Source: Streptococcus parasanguinis (lineage in GTDB: Bacteria; Bacillota; Bacilli; Lactobacillales; Streptococcaceae). From it: a stretch of DNA of 64,000 bases. The DNA is taken from NCBI RefSeq assembly GCF_016648855.1, contig NZ_JACLQU010000009.1, forward strand, positions 25,704-89,703, given 5' to 3'. The position numbers and the translations under genes are program-made. The notes under the pieces are model-generated. The model was not told the origin of the DNA, did not search any database, and saw only the letters and a list, made by a program, of their open reading frames with translations. Shown here piece by piece: positions 28,524 to 38,649 of this stretch. The first letter of the stretch is position 1, and every line of letters begins with the position of its first letter.

Positions 28524-30155
28524 TTAAATTTGCTCGATTTGTACTTTTTCAGCCAGATTCATGGCATGGTCTGCAACTCGTGTATAGTGAGAAATGATAT
28601 CAATAAAGTTTACTCCAGCTTGAGGTGTACATTCACCGTGGTTCAAACGACGAATATGGGTTTTCCGAAGTTTTTTCTCCAAATTTTCAATTGCCTCGTG
28701 ACGTGCTACCAATTGGTTTGCAAGATTCACATCATTGTTCTCAACGGCTTTCAAAGCATCCTCTACAAATTGATGGGTTTGGTTGTAAATATCTTCCAAT
28801 TCAGCCAAGGCTGCTTCTGAAAAGACGACTTTCTTACGAATTAAATAATCGGTCAGATTGATCAAGGCTTCCGCGTGATCCCCAATCCGCTCCAAATCCC
28901 GCGAGGAGTCTAAGATATTGGTGAGAACTTCACTTTCTCTAGGACTCAAGGCTTCACTCGACAAACGAATCAAGTATCGAGTCAAATCATCATCAATGGT
29001 ATTAATGGCTTCTTCTGTCTTATGACCTTTTTCAGCTGTTTTTTCATTTTGGTGAACAATATAATCATAAGAAAGATTAAAAGCTTTGTCTGCATATCCA
29101 CCTAAATGGAGCAACTCTTTTTTCGCATTTCCAAGAGCAATCGAAGGCGCTTGAGTGATCAAGTTTTCATCCAAGTAGAGCGGTTCATATTTGACAACCT
29201 CATCCTCACCAGGAATCAGCTTGGTTACAAAGTATGCCAAAGCTCCAATGAATGGGAATTGAATGATAGTGTTGGTCACGTTGAAAGCTCCGTGAGAAAA
29301 AGCAATGGTCATTTCAGGTGACAAGTGCAAGAGCCCTTGGAAGTATTCAATCATGGCTGTAAAAGGTGTTAACAAGATCAAACAAAGGATTGTACCGATC
29401 AAGTTAAAGAGCACGTGGGTTGCTGCAACACGCTTAGCAGAAACATTGGCCCCCATCGCTGCAATAATAACCGTCAAGGTTGTTCCGATGTTGTCCCCAA
29501 AAAGAATAGGTAAAGAACCGCGAAGATCTAGGAAACCACCTGAATACAAACCTTGTAGAATCCCAATGGTAGCTGAGGAAGCTTGAATCAAAACGGTGAT
29601 GATGGCTCCTGCTAAAACACCTAGAATTGGATTTTTTCCAAGGGTGATCATGTACTGACTAAATTCTGGCAATTCTTTCAAAGGACTCATTCCCGCACTA
29701 ATCAGGTTTAAAGCGTAGAAAATTCCTCCAACCCCAAAGAGAATCCGACCAATATTATTGGCCATTCGATTCTTGGTAAAGAAAAGTAAGACCGTTCCAA
29801 GAAACATAATTGGAAGGGCATAAGTCCCCAGTTTAAACCCAATAATGAATGAGGTGACCGTGGTCCCGATATTAGCCCCCATGATGATCCCAATGGCTTG
29901 ACGCAGGGTCAAGAGACCCGCACTGACCAGACCAACGGTAATCACCGTTACCCCAGTACTAGACTGAATAAGGGCTGTCACAACAATCCCTACTAAGACT
30001 CCAAGGAAGGGATTGCTTGTATATTTATCAATATAGTAGCGGAGACGGTCCCCTGCAGCTTGTTGCAGTCCTTCTCCCATGGTTTTAATACTATAGAGAA
30101 AGAGACCTAACCCTCCCAAAAAGTTAAACAAAATTTCCTGCCAGTTAATGGACAT
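28524..30155 (-). CDS. Na+/phosphate cotransporter family protein with PhoU-like domain
   Basis: The membrane half (about residues 1-310) carries the repeated Na/Pi signature QSSTGVTV and QASSATIG, with GANIGTTVT and GDNIGTTLT, typical of NptA/YjbB-type transporters. The C-terminal 200 residues are helical and PhoU-like (RLSSEALSPRESEVL, RDLERIGDHAE, YTRVADHAMNLAE). I start at the ATG at 30155 (MSINWQ), seven bases after GGAGG, because the ATG two codons earlier touches the ribosome site. Direction of phosphate movement is not readable. Confidence 0.9.
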   Translation of the reverse strand: MSINWQEILFNFLGGLGLFLYSIKTMGEGLQQAAGDRLRYYIDKYTSNPFLGVLVGIVVTALIQSSTGVTVITVGLVSAGLLTLRQAIGIIMGANIGTTVTSFIIGFKLGTYALPIMFLGTVLLFFTKNRMANNIGRILFGVGGIFYALNLISAGMSPLKELPEFSQYMITLGKNPILGVLAGAIITVLIQASSATIGILQGLYSGGFLDLRGSLPILFGDNIGTTLTVIIAAMGANVSAKRVAATHVLFNLIGTILCLILLTPFTAMIEYFQGLLHLSPEMTIAFSHGAFNVTNTIIQFPFIGALAYFVTKLIPGEDEVVKYEPLYLDENLITQAPSIALGNAKKELLHLGGYADKAFNLSYDYIVHQNEKTAEKGHKTEEAINTIDDDLTRYLIRLSSEALSPRESEVLTNILDSSRDLERIGDHAEALINLTDYLIRKKVVFSEAALAELEDIYNQTHQFVEDALKAVENNDVNLANQLVARHEAIENLEKKLRKTHIRRLNHGECTPQAGVNFIDIISHYTRVADHAMNLAEKVQIEQI

Positions 30156-30199
30156 GATCATTCCTCCAAATATGAGATCAGAAATAAAACTCCTCTCCT

Positions 30200-30228
30200 A
30201 TTGTAAAGGATAATTTCCAATCACACAA
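30200..30228 (-). promoter_or_regulatory. Promoter of the Na/Pi transporter gene
   Basis: Minus-strand TTGTGT and TACAAT are separated by 17 bases, about 45 bases upstream of the start. Confidence 0.55.
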
Positions 30229-30304
30229 GAGATTTCTGTAAATTTCTATTATTTTTTGAAACCGTTTTTTTCTTTCTGTTTTATTTTCCTCATTTTAAGA
30301 GCCA

Positions 30305-30329
30305 AAAAAGAGGTTGGAAATTTCCAACC
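30305..30329 (-). terminator. Terminator after element copy 2
   Basis: GGTTGGAAATTTCCAACC is an 18-base perfect palindrome followed on the minus strand by CTCTTTTTT. It would end the rimP-nusA-infB-rbfA transcript after reading through the element. Confidence 0.75.
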
Positions 30330-30338
30330 CGAGACTGT

Positions 30339-30572
30339 AGACAAACTATTCTTTTTTATAAATCTAATAAATTCTATAAAAAGAAATGTTACTCGTTAGA
30401 GTGATTCAATCATCTACTGAAACTTTTCGTCGTGAGAAAAGTACCTGAAACTTAATAGTTTCAGGTACTCGGAATTATTGAGACCTTAGGCTCAATAATT
30501 AGTCATGGAACTTCGAAAAAGTTCGCTGACGTCCGTACTCACCTAAGGAAAGTTTCTAAGAAGACTTTGTCT
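30339..30572. repeat. Dispersed structured element, copy 2
   Basis: Same architecture as 1171-1412, but the first third (about 30350-30415) has diverged. The ends AGACAAA and TTTGTCT are kept. The second hairpin reads GTACCTGAAAC/GTTTCAGGTAC, a compensatory change relative to GTGCC/GGCAC in copy 3. CCTTAGG in the third loop pairs perfectly with CCTAAGG downstream. The copy sits between rbfA and the Na/Pi gene, and the surrounding 443-bp gap otherwise holds terminators and a promoter. Confidence 0.8.
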
Positions 30573-30604
30573 TTCAATCTGGGCGTGGAAAATTTCCATC
30601 CTCT

Positions 30605-30955
30605 CTAGTCTTTGTTCAAATTGCGCAACATCTCATCGATCTTATTTCCGTATTCGATGGATTCGTCTTTCACAAAAGTAAGATCTGGAATCTTGTACAA
30701 TTTCAGATTCCGACCTAATTCACGCTTGATGGTTCCTGTTGCTTTTTCAAGGCCTGTCTGAGCCTTTTGATTGTCTGAAGCCAAATCACTCATAATTGAA
30801 TAATACACTTTGGCCATAGACAAATCACCTAGCATTTGAACATCCGTAATGGTGACGCCTTGAACACGCGGGTCACGGACTTTCTTTTGTAAAATCTCAT
30901 TGACTTCCCGCTTGATTTCCATCCCTACTCGGTCTGTCCGAAAATGACTTGCCAT
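30605..30955 (-). CDS. rbfA: Ribosome-binding factor A
   Basis: A 116-residue KH-fold protein that binds the 30S subunit and is needed for 16S rRNA maturation, notably in the cold. It has [18 protein letters not shown] at the start, [21 protein letters not shown] in the middle and [20 protein letters not shown] near the end. It is the last gene of the nusA-infB operon, 73 bases after infB. Confidence 0.95.
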   Translation of the reverse strand: MASHFRTDRVGMEIKREVNEILQKKVRDPRVQGVTITDVQMLGDLSMAKVYYSIMSDLASDNQKAQTGLEKATGTIKRELGRNLKLYKIPDLTFVKDESIEYGNKIDEMLRNLNKD

Positions 30956-31028
30956 AGGAACTCCTTTCTGCTCTGTGTTTAAAAACTAGGAAATCAGAGG
31001 ATCCCCCTCTTTTTTCCTAGTCAGCATC

Positions 31029-33743
31029 TTATTTTTTTATTTCTTCCATGATGTAGGCTTCGATGGTATCATCTGTCTTGATATCATTGTAGCCTTCAAT
31101 CATCAATCCACCTTCACGACCATTTGTGATCTCTTTGACATCATCTTTGAAGTGTTTCAAGCTTGCAAGAGCTCCATCATAGATCACGACACCGTCACGA
31201 ATGACACGTACTTTGGAATCACGTGTAACCTTACCACTAAGGACCATAAATCCACCGATGGTACCCACTTTAGAGACCTTAAAGGTTTCACGAATAACTG
31301 CTTCTCCGATGACTTTCTCTTCAAATTCAGGATCCAACATTCCCTTCATGGCATCTTCCATTTCTTCAATCACTTTGTAGATAATTGAGTGAAGACGGAT
31401 TTCTACCTCATCAGCTTCAGCTTGTTGACGTGCTTGTGGCGTAGGGCGGACGTTAAATCCGATGATGAAGGCATTTGAAGCTTCTGCAAGGGTCACGTCT
31501 GATTCGTTGATCGCACCAACTGCTGAGTGAACGATGGTCACTTTCACACCTTCCACTTCAATCTTTTGAAGGGAGGCAGCAAGGGCTTCAACCGAACCTT
31601 GTACATCGGCTTTAATGATGACATTAACAGATTTCACTTCCCCAGCCTTCAAGGTATCAAAGAGATTTTCAAGGCTGACGCGGTTGGTTGCTTGACGTTG
31701 TTTCATAAGAGCACGTTTGGCACGTTCTTCACCGGCTGCACGCGCAGATTTTTCATCTTCGTAAACCGCGAAGTGGTCCCCCGCCATTGGGGCTTCGTTC
31801 AAACCAGTGATAGAAACCGGAGTAGATGGTCCAGCTACTTTCACACGACGGCCAAGGTCATTGGTCATGGCACGGACACGTCCAAAGGTATTTCCGACAA
31901 CGATTGGGTCTTGAACATTCAAGGTACCTTGTTGAACAAGGAGGGTTGCCACCGCACCTTTTCCTTTATCCAAACGCGCTTCGATAACAGTACCGATGGC
32001 ACGAACAGTTGGATCTGCCTTGAGTTCTTGGATTTCAGCTACAAGAAGGACAGTTTCCAAGAGTTCATCGATATTTTGGTTGAACTTGGCAGAGATCTCT
32101 ACAAACTCAGAATCTCCACCCCAGGCAGTTGACATAACTCCATGCTCTGCCAATTCACCGATGACACGCTCTGGATTAGCTCCTGGTTTATCGATCTTGT
32201 TGATAGCCACAATGATTGGGACATTGGCAGCTTTTGAGTGGTTGATGGCTTCGATGGTCTGTGGCATCACCCCGTCATCTGCTGCTACAACCAAGATGGT
32301 AATATCGGTAACAGATGCACCACGCGCCCGCATAGAAGTAAAGGCCGCGTGTCCAGGTGTATCCAAGAAGGTAATCTTCTTGCCATTTTCCACGATTTGA
32401 TAAGCCCCGATGTGCTGAGTGATTCCTCCCGCTTCACCTGTTGCTACACGTGAATTACGAAGGGTATCCAAAAGGGTAGTTTTACCGTGGTCAACGTGTC
32501 CCATGATGGTGACAACTGGTGGACGCTCTACCAACTCATCTGGATTCAAATAACCATCTTCAACGAAGAAGCGTTCGATATCGGCATTGTCCACTTCAAC
32601 CTTTTTCTTGGCTTCAATTCCATAATCCACCATCAAGAGTTCAATCGTATCTCCATCCAGCGATTGGTTTTGAGTCGCCATGACTCCCATCATAAAGAGT
32701 TTCTTGACGATTTCAGCCGGTTCACGCTTGATGCGTTTTGCGATTTCTGCAACCGTCATTCCATCCGTATACTCAAATTCACTTGGTAATTCATGGAATT
32801 TACGCTCTGTTACTGGTTTTGGAGCATCATTACGGTTGTTCTTTCCTTTTTTATTTTTCTTATTGTTATTCCAGTTACTATTTCTCTGATTTCTCACTTG
32901 ATTTTGACTATTTCGATTCCTTTGTTGTTTTCTTGGACCATCTTCTTCACGATCAAAATCATCGCGTTTCTTATCTGGTCGCGCTTGTTTCTTCCGACGT
33001 GTATCGACTTGAGCTGGAGCAGCAGCAACAGCTGGTTTTGTATGGTTCTCAAGAGCTGGCTCCTGTACAGGTGCTTTCACTTCTGGTGCTTCTACCCGTT
33101 TCCGGCGCTGTTGACGTTCTTGTTCTGCTTTTGCAGCTTGTTGTTTGTAGCGATCTTCACTTCCACGTGCGTACTCAGCATTTTGTTCAGCTTTCAGTGC
33201 TGCTGCACGCGCTTTGAAATCAACTTTTGGTGCCACTTGGGGTTGTGCACTACGTCTTTGATCTGGTCGGTTATTGCGACGCTCAGAACCTTGATTTCGT
33301 TGTTCATTTCGCTCTTGTGGTCGTTGATTTCGGTTGTCACCATGACGCTGATTGTCCTTGCGATCGCGTTTTGGACGATTATCTTGTTGTTTCCTACGTT
33401 CAGCCTGCTCTTTTGCACGCGCTTCTCGTTCCGCTTTAAAGTTACGACTCTTTGGTTTAGCAGCTGGCGTTACTGATTTTGTCTCAGTTGCTCCTTCTTT
33501 TTTGACGGGCGCTGCTTCTTTTTTCTCTGCGACAGCCGTTGTCTTGGCAGCCACTTCTGCTACTTTCTTTTCGACTGTTTCTTTTTTCGCTGAAAAGCTC
33601 TTGATCAACTTTTCAGCAACATCAGTATCGACACTAGATGCATGACTCTTGACGTCAAAACCTAATTCTTTCGCACGAGTGACGACTTCTTTACTTTCCT
33701 TGCCCAATTCTTTGGCAATTTCGTATAATCTTTTCTTAGACAA
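31029..33743 (-). CDS. infB: Translation initiation factor IF-2
   Basis: GTPase that brings fMet-tRNA to the 30S subunit. The N-terminal third is basic and low in complexity (Arg/Gln/Asn-rich), preceded by an IF2-N module ([14 protein letters not shown]). The GTPase domain has [17 protein letters not shown] and NKIDK, followed by domains II to IV. The length is 904 residues. The start is a TTG at 33743 with GGAGG seven bases upstream, and no ATG fits. It follows ylxQ by 16 bases. Confidence 0.97.
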   Translation of the reverse strand: MSKKRLYEIAKELGKESKEVVTRAKELGFDVKSHASSVDTDVAEKLIKSFSAKKETVEKKVAEVAAKTTAVAEKKEAAPVKKEGATETKSVTPAAKPKSRNFKAEREARAKEQAERRKQQDNRPKRDRKDNQRHGDNRNQRPQERNEQRNQGSERRNNRPDQRRSAQPQVAPKVDFKARAAALKAEQNAEYARGSEDRYKQQAAKAEQERQQRRKRVEAPEVKAPVQEPALENHTKPAVAAAPAQVDTRRKKQARPDKKRDDFDREEDGPRKQQRNRNSQNQVRNQRNSNWNNNKKNKKGKNNRNDAPKPVTERKFHELPSEFEYTDGMTVAEIAKRIKREPAEIVKKLFMMGVMATQNQSLDGDTIELLMVDYGIEAKKKVEVDNADIERFFVEDGYLNPDELVERPPVVTIMGHVDHGKTTLLDTLRNSRVATGEAGGITQHIGAYQIVENGKKITFLDTPGHAAFTSMRARGASVTDITILVVAADDGVMPQTIEAINHSKAANVPIIVAINKIDKPGANPERVIGELAEHGVMSTAWGGDSEFVEISAKFNQNIDELLETVLLVAEIQELKADPTVRAIGTVIEARLDKGKGAVATLLVQQGTLNVQDPIVVGNTFGRVRAMTNDLGRRVKVAGPSTPVSITGLNEAPMAGDHFAVYEDEKSARAAGEERAKRALMKQRQATNRVSLENLFDTLKAGEVKSVNVIIKADVQGSVEALAASLQKIEVEGVKVTIVHSAVGAINESDVTLAEASNAFIIGFNVRPTPQARQQAEADEVEIRLHSIIYKVIEEMEDAMKGMLDPEFEEKVIGEAVIRETFKVSKVGTIGGFMVLSGKVTRDSKVRVIRDGVVIYDGALASLKHFKDDVKEITNGREGGLMIEGYNDIKTDDTIEAYIMEEIKK

Positions 33744-33759
33744 TTGCTGTCCTCCTCTT

Positions 33760-34059
33760 CTATTCCATAAGAGACCTCATTTTCTTTGAAAATCCAGCAT
33801 CTACAACAGCGACGACCTTACGGGCACGTCCAATTGCAGTGCTTAATTCTAGTGTTGAAAACACGGTAGATACTTGAACCTCATAATAGTGACCCTTATC
33901 TGTCACCTTTTTTGTCAGGTTACTAGCTGCATCATTTGCCAGAAAAACTAATTGTGCTTTTTCTTCCTGGATGGCTTTGATCACGAGTTCTTCTCCAGAA
34001 ATGAGTTTTCCTGCTCTTTGCGCCAAGCCCAACAAATTACTTATCTTTTGCTTATTCAA
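33760..34059 (-). CDS. ylxQ: YlxQ, L7Ae-family RNA-binding protein
   Basis: A 99-residue protein of the L7Ae/L30e family, conserved between nusA and infB in Firmicutes. It begins [22 protein letters not shown] and contains [16 protein letters not shown], the family RNA-binding face. The start is a TTG that overlaps the ylxR stop by eight bases, implying coupled translation. Its precise RNA partner is not established from the sequence. Confidence 0.9.
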   Translation of the reverse strand: MNKQKISNLLGLAQRAGKLISGEELVIKAIQEEKAQLVFLANDAASNLTKKVTDKGHYYEVQVSTVFSTLELSTAIGRARKVVAVVDAGFSKKMRSLME

Positions 34060-34348
34060 GGCCTAACTCTCTTCTCTTCACCTTATGATCTACATAAGCG
34101 ATCAATTCATCATAGAAAGCTTCTTCCACTTCCATATTAAAGCTACGATTAAAAACTTTCTTTTTCTTAGCAAGTGCCGCTTCTTCATTGTCTAGCTTGA
34201 TGTAAGCACCTCGACCATTGGCTTTGCCAGTTGGATCGATAAAGACTTGTCCTTCTTTATTTTTGACAATGCGGAGCAAATCGCGCTTATCAATAATTTC
34301 ATTTGAAACGACAGATTTTCTTAAAGGGATTTTTCTTGTTTTTACCAT
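34052..34348 (-). CDS. ylxR: YlxR (RnpM-like) protein
   Basis: A 98-residue basic protein of the DUF448 family. It shows the family's R-K-x-P-L-R-K N-terminus and a GRGAYI motif (residues 46-51). In Bacillus the homologue RnpM binds RNase P RNA and modulates the enzyme. GAGGGAGGG lies just before the ATG. It sits in the conserved rimP-nusA-ylxR-ylxQ-infB order. Confidence 0.92.
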   Translation of the reverse strand: MVKTRKIPLRKSVVSNEIIDKRDLLRIVKNKEGQVFIDPTGKANGRGAYIKLDNEEAALAKKKKVFNRSFNMEVEEAFYDELIAYVDHKVKRRELGLE

Positions 34349-34362
34349 TTTCCCTCCCTCTC

Positions 34363-35505
34363 TTAATCGACTTGCTCTTCGCCACTTTCTACTTGGTCTT
34401 CAAAAGTTTCTTGAGCTGCTTCCATTTCTTCGAACTCACTAGCAGATTTGATATCGATGCGGTAACCAGTCAAATGAGCTGCCAAACGAACGTTTTGACC
34501 ACGACGACCGATGGCAAGAGATAGTTTATTATCTGGAACCACAACGAGAGCATGTTTGCTATCTTCATCATCAAAAATAACTTGGTCCACTTCTGCAGGA
34601 GCGATCGCATTGTAGATGAATTCAGCTGGATCTGGAACCCATTCAATGACATCGATGTTTTCTTCTGTCGGAACCATACGGTCTAATTTTTGATCGTATC
34701 GAGCTGGGTGGAACTTGCTGGTAATCTTTTTAATATTCGATCCACCACGACCAACGATAGTCCCAATCGCATCTACGTTTGGATTATGGCTACGAACCGC
34801 AACTTTTGTACGATCTCCAGCTTCACGCGCTACACTCATAATCTCAACAGTTCCATCATAGACTTCAGGAATTTCTTGTTCCATCAAACGTTTGATCATT
34901 TCAGGGTGGCTTCGGCTAACAAAGACATTGACACCACGTGGATTATCTTCTACCTTGTAGACAAATACTTCAATTCGATCATGAGATTGGAACACTTCTC
35001 CTGGAATCTGGTCTTGCTTAGACAATTGTGCTTCGATTGAGCCAAGATTGACATAGATAAAACGATTGTCAAAGCGCTCCACCGTTCCACTCATGATTTC
35101 ATTTTCATGTTCTTTATAAGTGTTATAGGTGATGGTGCGCGTTTGCTTACGCATTTTTTCCATGATCGTTTGTTTGGCAGATTGAGCTGCTACACGACCA
35201 AATTCAGCTGGTGCTTCTTCAAACTTGATCTTATCCCCCAACTCATAAGCAGAGCTAATGGCCAAGGCATCCTTCAAGCTGATTTCTAAACGGCTATCAA
35301 AGACTTCATCCACCACTTCACGAACCGTATAAACACGGAAATCTCCAGTTTTTTCATTGAATTCAATCGCTGCACTTTCTGATTGTCCATAACGACGGCG
35401 ATAAGCTGAACGCAATGATTCTGTGACGGCTTCGATGATATCTTCTTTTTTGATCCCTTTGTCTTCTTCCAAAATGCGGAAGGCTTCTAGCATTTCTTTA
35501 CTCAT
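34363..35505 (-). CDS. nusA: Transcription termination/antitermination factor NusA
   Basis: RNA polymerase-associated factor that controls pausing, termination and rRNA antitermination. An N-terminal RNAP-binding domain (to about residue 125) is followed by an S1 domain (MSGTVERFDNRFIYVNLG) and two KH domains (IGTIVGRGGSNIKKI, LAIGRRGQNVRLAA). At 380 residues it lacks the C-terminal acidic repeats of enterobacterial NusA, as usual in Firmicutes. An acidic tail ends the protein. Confidence 0.97.
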   Translation of the reverse strand: MSKEMLEAFRILEEDKGIKKEDIIEAVTESLRSAYRRRYGQSESAAIEFNEKTGDFRVYTVREVVDEVFDSRLEISLKDALAISSAYELGDKIKFEEAPAEFGRVAAQSAKQTIMEKMRKQTRTITYNTYKEHENEIMSGTVERFDNRFIYVNLGSIEAQLSKQDQIPGEVFQSHDRIEVFVYKVEDNPRGVNVFVSRSHPEMIKRLMEQEIPEVYDGTVEIMSVAREAGDRTKVAVRSHNPNVDAIGTIVGRGGSNIKKITSKFHPARYDQKLDRMVPTEENIDVIEWVPDPAEFIYNAIAPAEVDQVIFDDEDSKHALVVVPDNKLSLAIGRRGQNVRLAAHLTGYRIDIKSASEFEEMEAAQETFEDQVESGEEQVD

Positions 35506-35549
35506 GTTTTTCTTGCCTTTACTATAAAGGCATCCTTTCTTTCATTCTG

Positions 35550-36029
35550 TTACAATTTTACAGCCAACCTTGCTTTGGACACAAGGTTATAAGGAATTTC
35601 TACAGTTTTCTTTCGTGTTTTATCCATATACTCAATGGTCAAAACATCCTCTTCAAAACCTACCAAGTTCCCCTCAAAGACCTTTTGCTTTTCAACAGCC
35701 TTATACAAGCTGATATTGACATACTTGCCAACAGCTCCCTCGAGTGCTTCCTTGGTTTTCAAAGGTCTCTCCAAACCAGGACTGGTAACTTCTAAAAAGT
35801 ACTGTTCTGGAAATGGGTCTGGTTTAATTTGATCCAATAGCGGGCTAATGATTTCTGTCAAATCCGCTGTATCATTCAGTGTGATCCCTTCTGGTTTGTC
35901 TACGAAAATGCTTAAGACGTAGTCACCACCCATTTTGCCATATTCAACATCGACCAATTCAAATGGTTCCTGGATGGCAGGCTGAATCACTTCTGTTACT
36001 AAGTCAACAATCGTTGCGATGGTTGCCAC
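35550..36029 (-). CDS. rimP: Ribosome maturation factor RimP
   Basis: A 159-residue 30S assembly factor with the N-terminal alpha/beta domain ([25 protein letters not shown]), LERPLK and the C-terminal SH3-like domain ending KARLAVKL. The start is unclear. The only canonical codon at the expected N-terminus is a GTG at 36029 that abuts GAGGAG with no spacer, while an in-frame ATC three codons later lies about eight bases from GGAGG. It is the first gene of the nusA-infB operon, with its own promoter and a leader hairpin. Confidence 0.94.
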   Translation of the reverse strand: MATIATIVDLVTEVIQPAIQEPFELVDVEYGKMGGDYVLSIFVDKPEGITLNDTADLTEIISPLLDQIKPDPFPEQYFLEVTSPGLERPLKTKEALEGAVGKYVNISLYKAVEKQKVFEGNLVGFEEDVLTIEYMDKTRKKTVEIPYNLVSKARLAVKL

Positions 36030-36042
36030 CTCCTCATAGATA

Positions 36043-36068
36043 AGAGGCGAAGATATTTCCCCGCCTCT
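36043..36068 (-). other. Leader hairpin of the rimP-nusA-infB operon
   Basis: AGAGGCG and CGCCTCT form a seven-base stem between the promoter and the ribosome site. There is no T-run after it on the minus strand. It could stabilise the leader or control access to the start. Confidence 0.5.
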
Positions 36069-36089
36069 CCTTTTCTATTCATTTAATGT

Positions 36090-36118
36090 ATTATAACACG
36101 ATTCCCCAATGATTGCAA
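36090..36118 (-). promoter_or_regulatory. Promoter of the rimP-nusA-infB operon
   Basis: TTGCAA and TATAAT on the minus strand are separated by exactly 17 bases, immediately after the trmB stop. Confidence 0.8.
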
Positions 36119-36126
36119 GGAATATG

Positions 36127-36762
36127 CTAAAACTGTGCTTCTACACGGTAAATGACCTGTCCTTTACTTGAGAACTTCTTCTCATATTCCGTCATGACAT
36201 TTCCCTCAAAATCACTAGCATGAAGGTCTAGCCAGACTCCCTTCAAAGTCATACCATACTGTGAAAAGCTCACCAAACTGTATTCAAACAGACCTCGATT
36301 ATCTGTTTTAAAGTGAATCTCCCCATGTTCTGGAAGAATTTGCTTGAAGGTATCCAAGAAAGTCTTGTAAGTCAAGCGACGCTTCTCATGACGTTTCTTT
36401 GGCCATGGATCTGAAAAATTCAGATAAAGCTGATCAATTTCCCCATCTTCAAAATAGTTAGTCAAGCTATCTCCGTCTACCCAAAGCAATTTAATGTTAG
36501 GAACATCTGCTTCTAAGACCTTATCTAAAGCATAGCTCAAGACCGATTTTTGAATATCAATTCCGATGTAGTTGATCTCTGGATTGGCCTTAGCCATCCC
36601 AGTAATAAAGGCCCCTTTTCCGCTACCCACTTCGATATGAATAGGATGGTCATTTCCGAAAATCCCATGCCATTTTCCCTTAGCATCTTCTGGATTTAGG
36701 ACCACATATTGTGGATTGGCTTCTAGTAATTCTGTCGCTCCTTTACGATTTCTAACTCTCAT
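36127..36762 (-). CDS. trmB: tRNA (guanine-46-N7)-methyltransferase
   Basis: SAM-dependent enzyme that makes m7G46 in the variable loop of tRNAs. The 211-residue protein has the SAM loop [16 protein letters not shown] (about residues 40-55), YIGIDIQ, and the catalytic and tRNA-binding [15 protein letters not shown] motif. It overlaps the ccrZ stop by four bases, an arrangement conserved in streptococci. Confidence 0.96.
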   Translation of the reverse strand: MRVRNRKGATELLEANPQYVVLNPEDAKGKWHGIFGNDHPIHIEVGSGKGAFITGMAKANPEINYIGIDIQKSVLSYALDKVLEADVPNIKLLWVDGDSLTNYFEDGEIDQLYLNFSDPWPKKRHEKRRLTYKTFLDTFKQILPEHGEIHFKTDNRGLFEYSLVSFSQYGMTLKGVWLDLHASDFEGNVMTEYEKKFSSKGQVIYRVEAQF

Positions 36763-37553
36763 ATTTCCTTTCCATATTTCAACCGGAAATTGCGCAGAGC
36801 ATAGATCTCGCGATTGACATTTTCTAAATCATTATTTTCATAGTATTTAGCAATTTGCCACAAGAAGGAGTATTGACCAAACCAATAGAGTTTATCAAAC
36901 ACCTTTTGGTTGTACTTGTAACCATAATAACCTAACCAATCGCGCCAATTGGAATCTGGAATATAGTGACTCAAGATATGCGCCACATCCAACATCCTGT
37001 CAGTTAAACGAACGGAATCCCAATCGACTAGATAAATCAAGCCGCTCTCTGTCTCAATCCAGTTACTATGACGGACATCCCCATGGACGATCGTCGCATA
37101 ATCCTCCCGAAAGGCTGGCACTGTCTTCCGTAAATTCTTTACGACTGATTGGATGTAGTGGTTCTGACGTAGGGCAATTGGCAAGCGGTTACTCCAAGAA
37201 TTGAGTAACTCTAAAGGAGATTCCACAGGATACCCAAGTTTCTTTAATTGGGTCATCAAAGGTCTAGAACGGTGCAATCTCGTTAAAATATTGACCACTT
37301 GTTTTTTTGACATTCCATTTGGCGTGAGAATCTCCCCATTCAACCATTCTTGGGCACTCATCACATTTCCATCTGGCAAACGTCGACTCCATAACAATTG
37401 AGGAGCAATCTGTTCTTTTGCTAGACCCGCAAGGATTGGGGTCGTATTCATTTTTACAAAAACGCGCCCACCATCTGGGTAGGTCCCCATGTAGGCCTTC
37501 CCACTCTTCCCAGGAATTGGGGTGAGGCTTAGCTCTTTTTCATTCGAGTCCAT
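36759..37553 (-). CDS. ccrZ: Cell cycle regulator CcrZ (kinase-fold)
   Basis: A 264-residue protein of the aminoglycoside phosphotransferase/choline kinase fold. In pneumococcus, CcrZ links FtsZ to DnaA-driven replication start and phosphorylates ribose-type substrates. Key motifs are GKSGKAYMG at the N-terminus, the Brenner-type HGDVRHSNW and the metal-binding VDWDSVR. I place the start at the ATG at 37553, five bases after GGAGG, which gives the pneumococcal length. The frame runs 19 codons further upstream. Confidence 0.88.
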   Translation of the reverse strand: MDSNEKELSLTPIPGKSGKAYMGTYPDGGRVFVKMNTTPILAGLAKEQIAPQLLWSRRLPDGNVMSAQEWLNGEILTPNGMSKKQVVNILTRLHRSRPLMTQLKKLGYPVESPLELLNSWSNRLPIALRQNHYIQSVVKNLRKTVPAFREDYATIVHGDVRHSNWIETESGLIYLVDWDSVRLTDRMLDVAHILSHYIPDSNWRDWLGYYGYKYNQKVFDKLYWFGQYSFLWQIAKYYENNDLENVNREIYALRNFRLKYGKEI

Positions 37554-37593
37554 CTTTTCCTCCGTAAAAAGTTTCCAATCTATTTTACTAATT

Positions 37594-38649
37594 TTAACGA
37601 CTTTCGTCAACCAAGCGCGCCATTTTAAATGGAAGATAGAGCAGGGTTAAAGCAACTGTATAAGCTAATAAGCCTAGTAACAGGACTTTATCTGATATAA
37701 AGACCAGGCCAATTCCCCCTTCTATCACCGTTATCATAACCATTAACAGCTGAATCGTTTTATTTAACCCTGCCTTTTTACTGCCCCTTTTCATCGGGAA
37801 AAGAAGGGTCAAGGGTTGGTAATCAAAAGCACTATAAAGCCCCAGTAATTGAAAAATAATTAAGTAATTGAGCAAGGCTACAAGCGCAATCACCACTAGA
37901 GGTTGAGGAATAAAGATCATGGCAAGAATGGAAAGAGCCAAGAGTCGGAGAGTCATAGAGAAAAGATCTCCATTCCGTAGGAAGGAGCGCATATATAAGT
38001 GAAGCCACGTATTGCCATGTGTTTTGGGAAGAAGCCCTAAGAAACCATCCAAGTAAGCTCTTCTTTTGACACTGTTAGTAATACCTTTCACCGTTGTAAA
38101 CAAGGCAAAGAAGCGAAGAATCAATTGTTTCCTTGCATTCTCACGAGCAATGGCCAAGGTCCAATTCAGATTTCCATCCTGGTAGAAGCGCGCTTCCTTC
38201 CAGCTAAAAATAGCCCCTTTAGCCATCCCTAAGACAAGGATATAAGCTACAATAGCAAGTTTATCCAGCCCCGTTGCCAGAAGAAGAGGCACAAATAATA
38301 GAAGGACAACACTTTGAATCAAAAACCAAAAGACAAAAGACTTCTTGGCCTGCCCTTTGATATAACGTTTCACTTCCTCTTCCTTTACTAAAAGGAATAA
38401 GGCATCGGGCTTCTCTAAGTAGGTCGCAATGGAGCCTATCGGAACCAAGAGGAGCAAACCAATCATGAGACTCCAGCGGATCAGGCTTGTATCTTTGGGG
38501 AGATCTTGTAAGAATTGGCTGTATTGAACCGCCAAAAATCCTATAAAAATCAGCATAAAGAGGACGAAATGATCATTGAGAACATAGCGGCTATATTTTA
38601 CACATTGAGTTCGAAACGTTTGTTGCCGTTTTTTCATCAACTCTTTCAT
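37594..38649 (-). CDS. ABC transporter permease, EcsB-like
   Basis: A 351-residue membrane protein with roughly eight to nine hydrophobic segments, including FVLFMLIFIGFLAVQYS near the start. It is paired with the EcsA-like ATPase by a four-base overlap (ATGA). In Bacillus, Ecs affects secretion and competence. In streptococci the substrate is unknown. It is followed 40 bases later by ccrZ. Confidence 0.8.
   Translation of the reverse strand: MKELMKKRQQTFRTQCVKYSRYVLNDHFVLFMLIFIGFLAVQYSQFLQDLPKDTSLIRWSLMIGLLLLVPIGSIATYLEKPDALFLLVKEEEVKRYIKGQAKKSFVFWFLIQSVVLLLFVPLLLATGLDKLAIVAYILVLGMAKGAIFSWKEARFYQDGNLNWTLAIARENARKQLILRFFALFTTVKGITNSVKRRAYLDGFLGLLPKTHGNTWLHLYMRSFLRNGDLFSMTLRLLALSILAMIFIPQPLVVIALVALLNYLIIFQLLGLYSAFDYQPLTLLFPMKRGSKKAGLNKTIQLLMVMITVIEGGIGLVFISDKVLLLGLLAYTVALTLLYLPFKMARLVDESR

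Noticed and set aside
32793..33476. 227-codon plus-strand ORF
   Set aside because: Antisense to the repetitive basic N-terminal part of infB. Its composition reflects that repeat.
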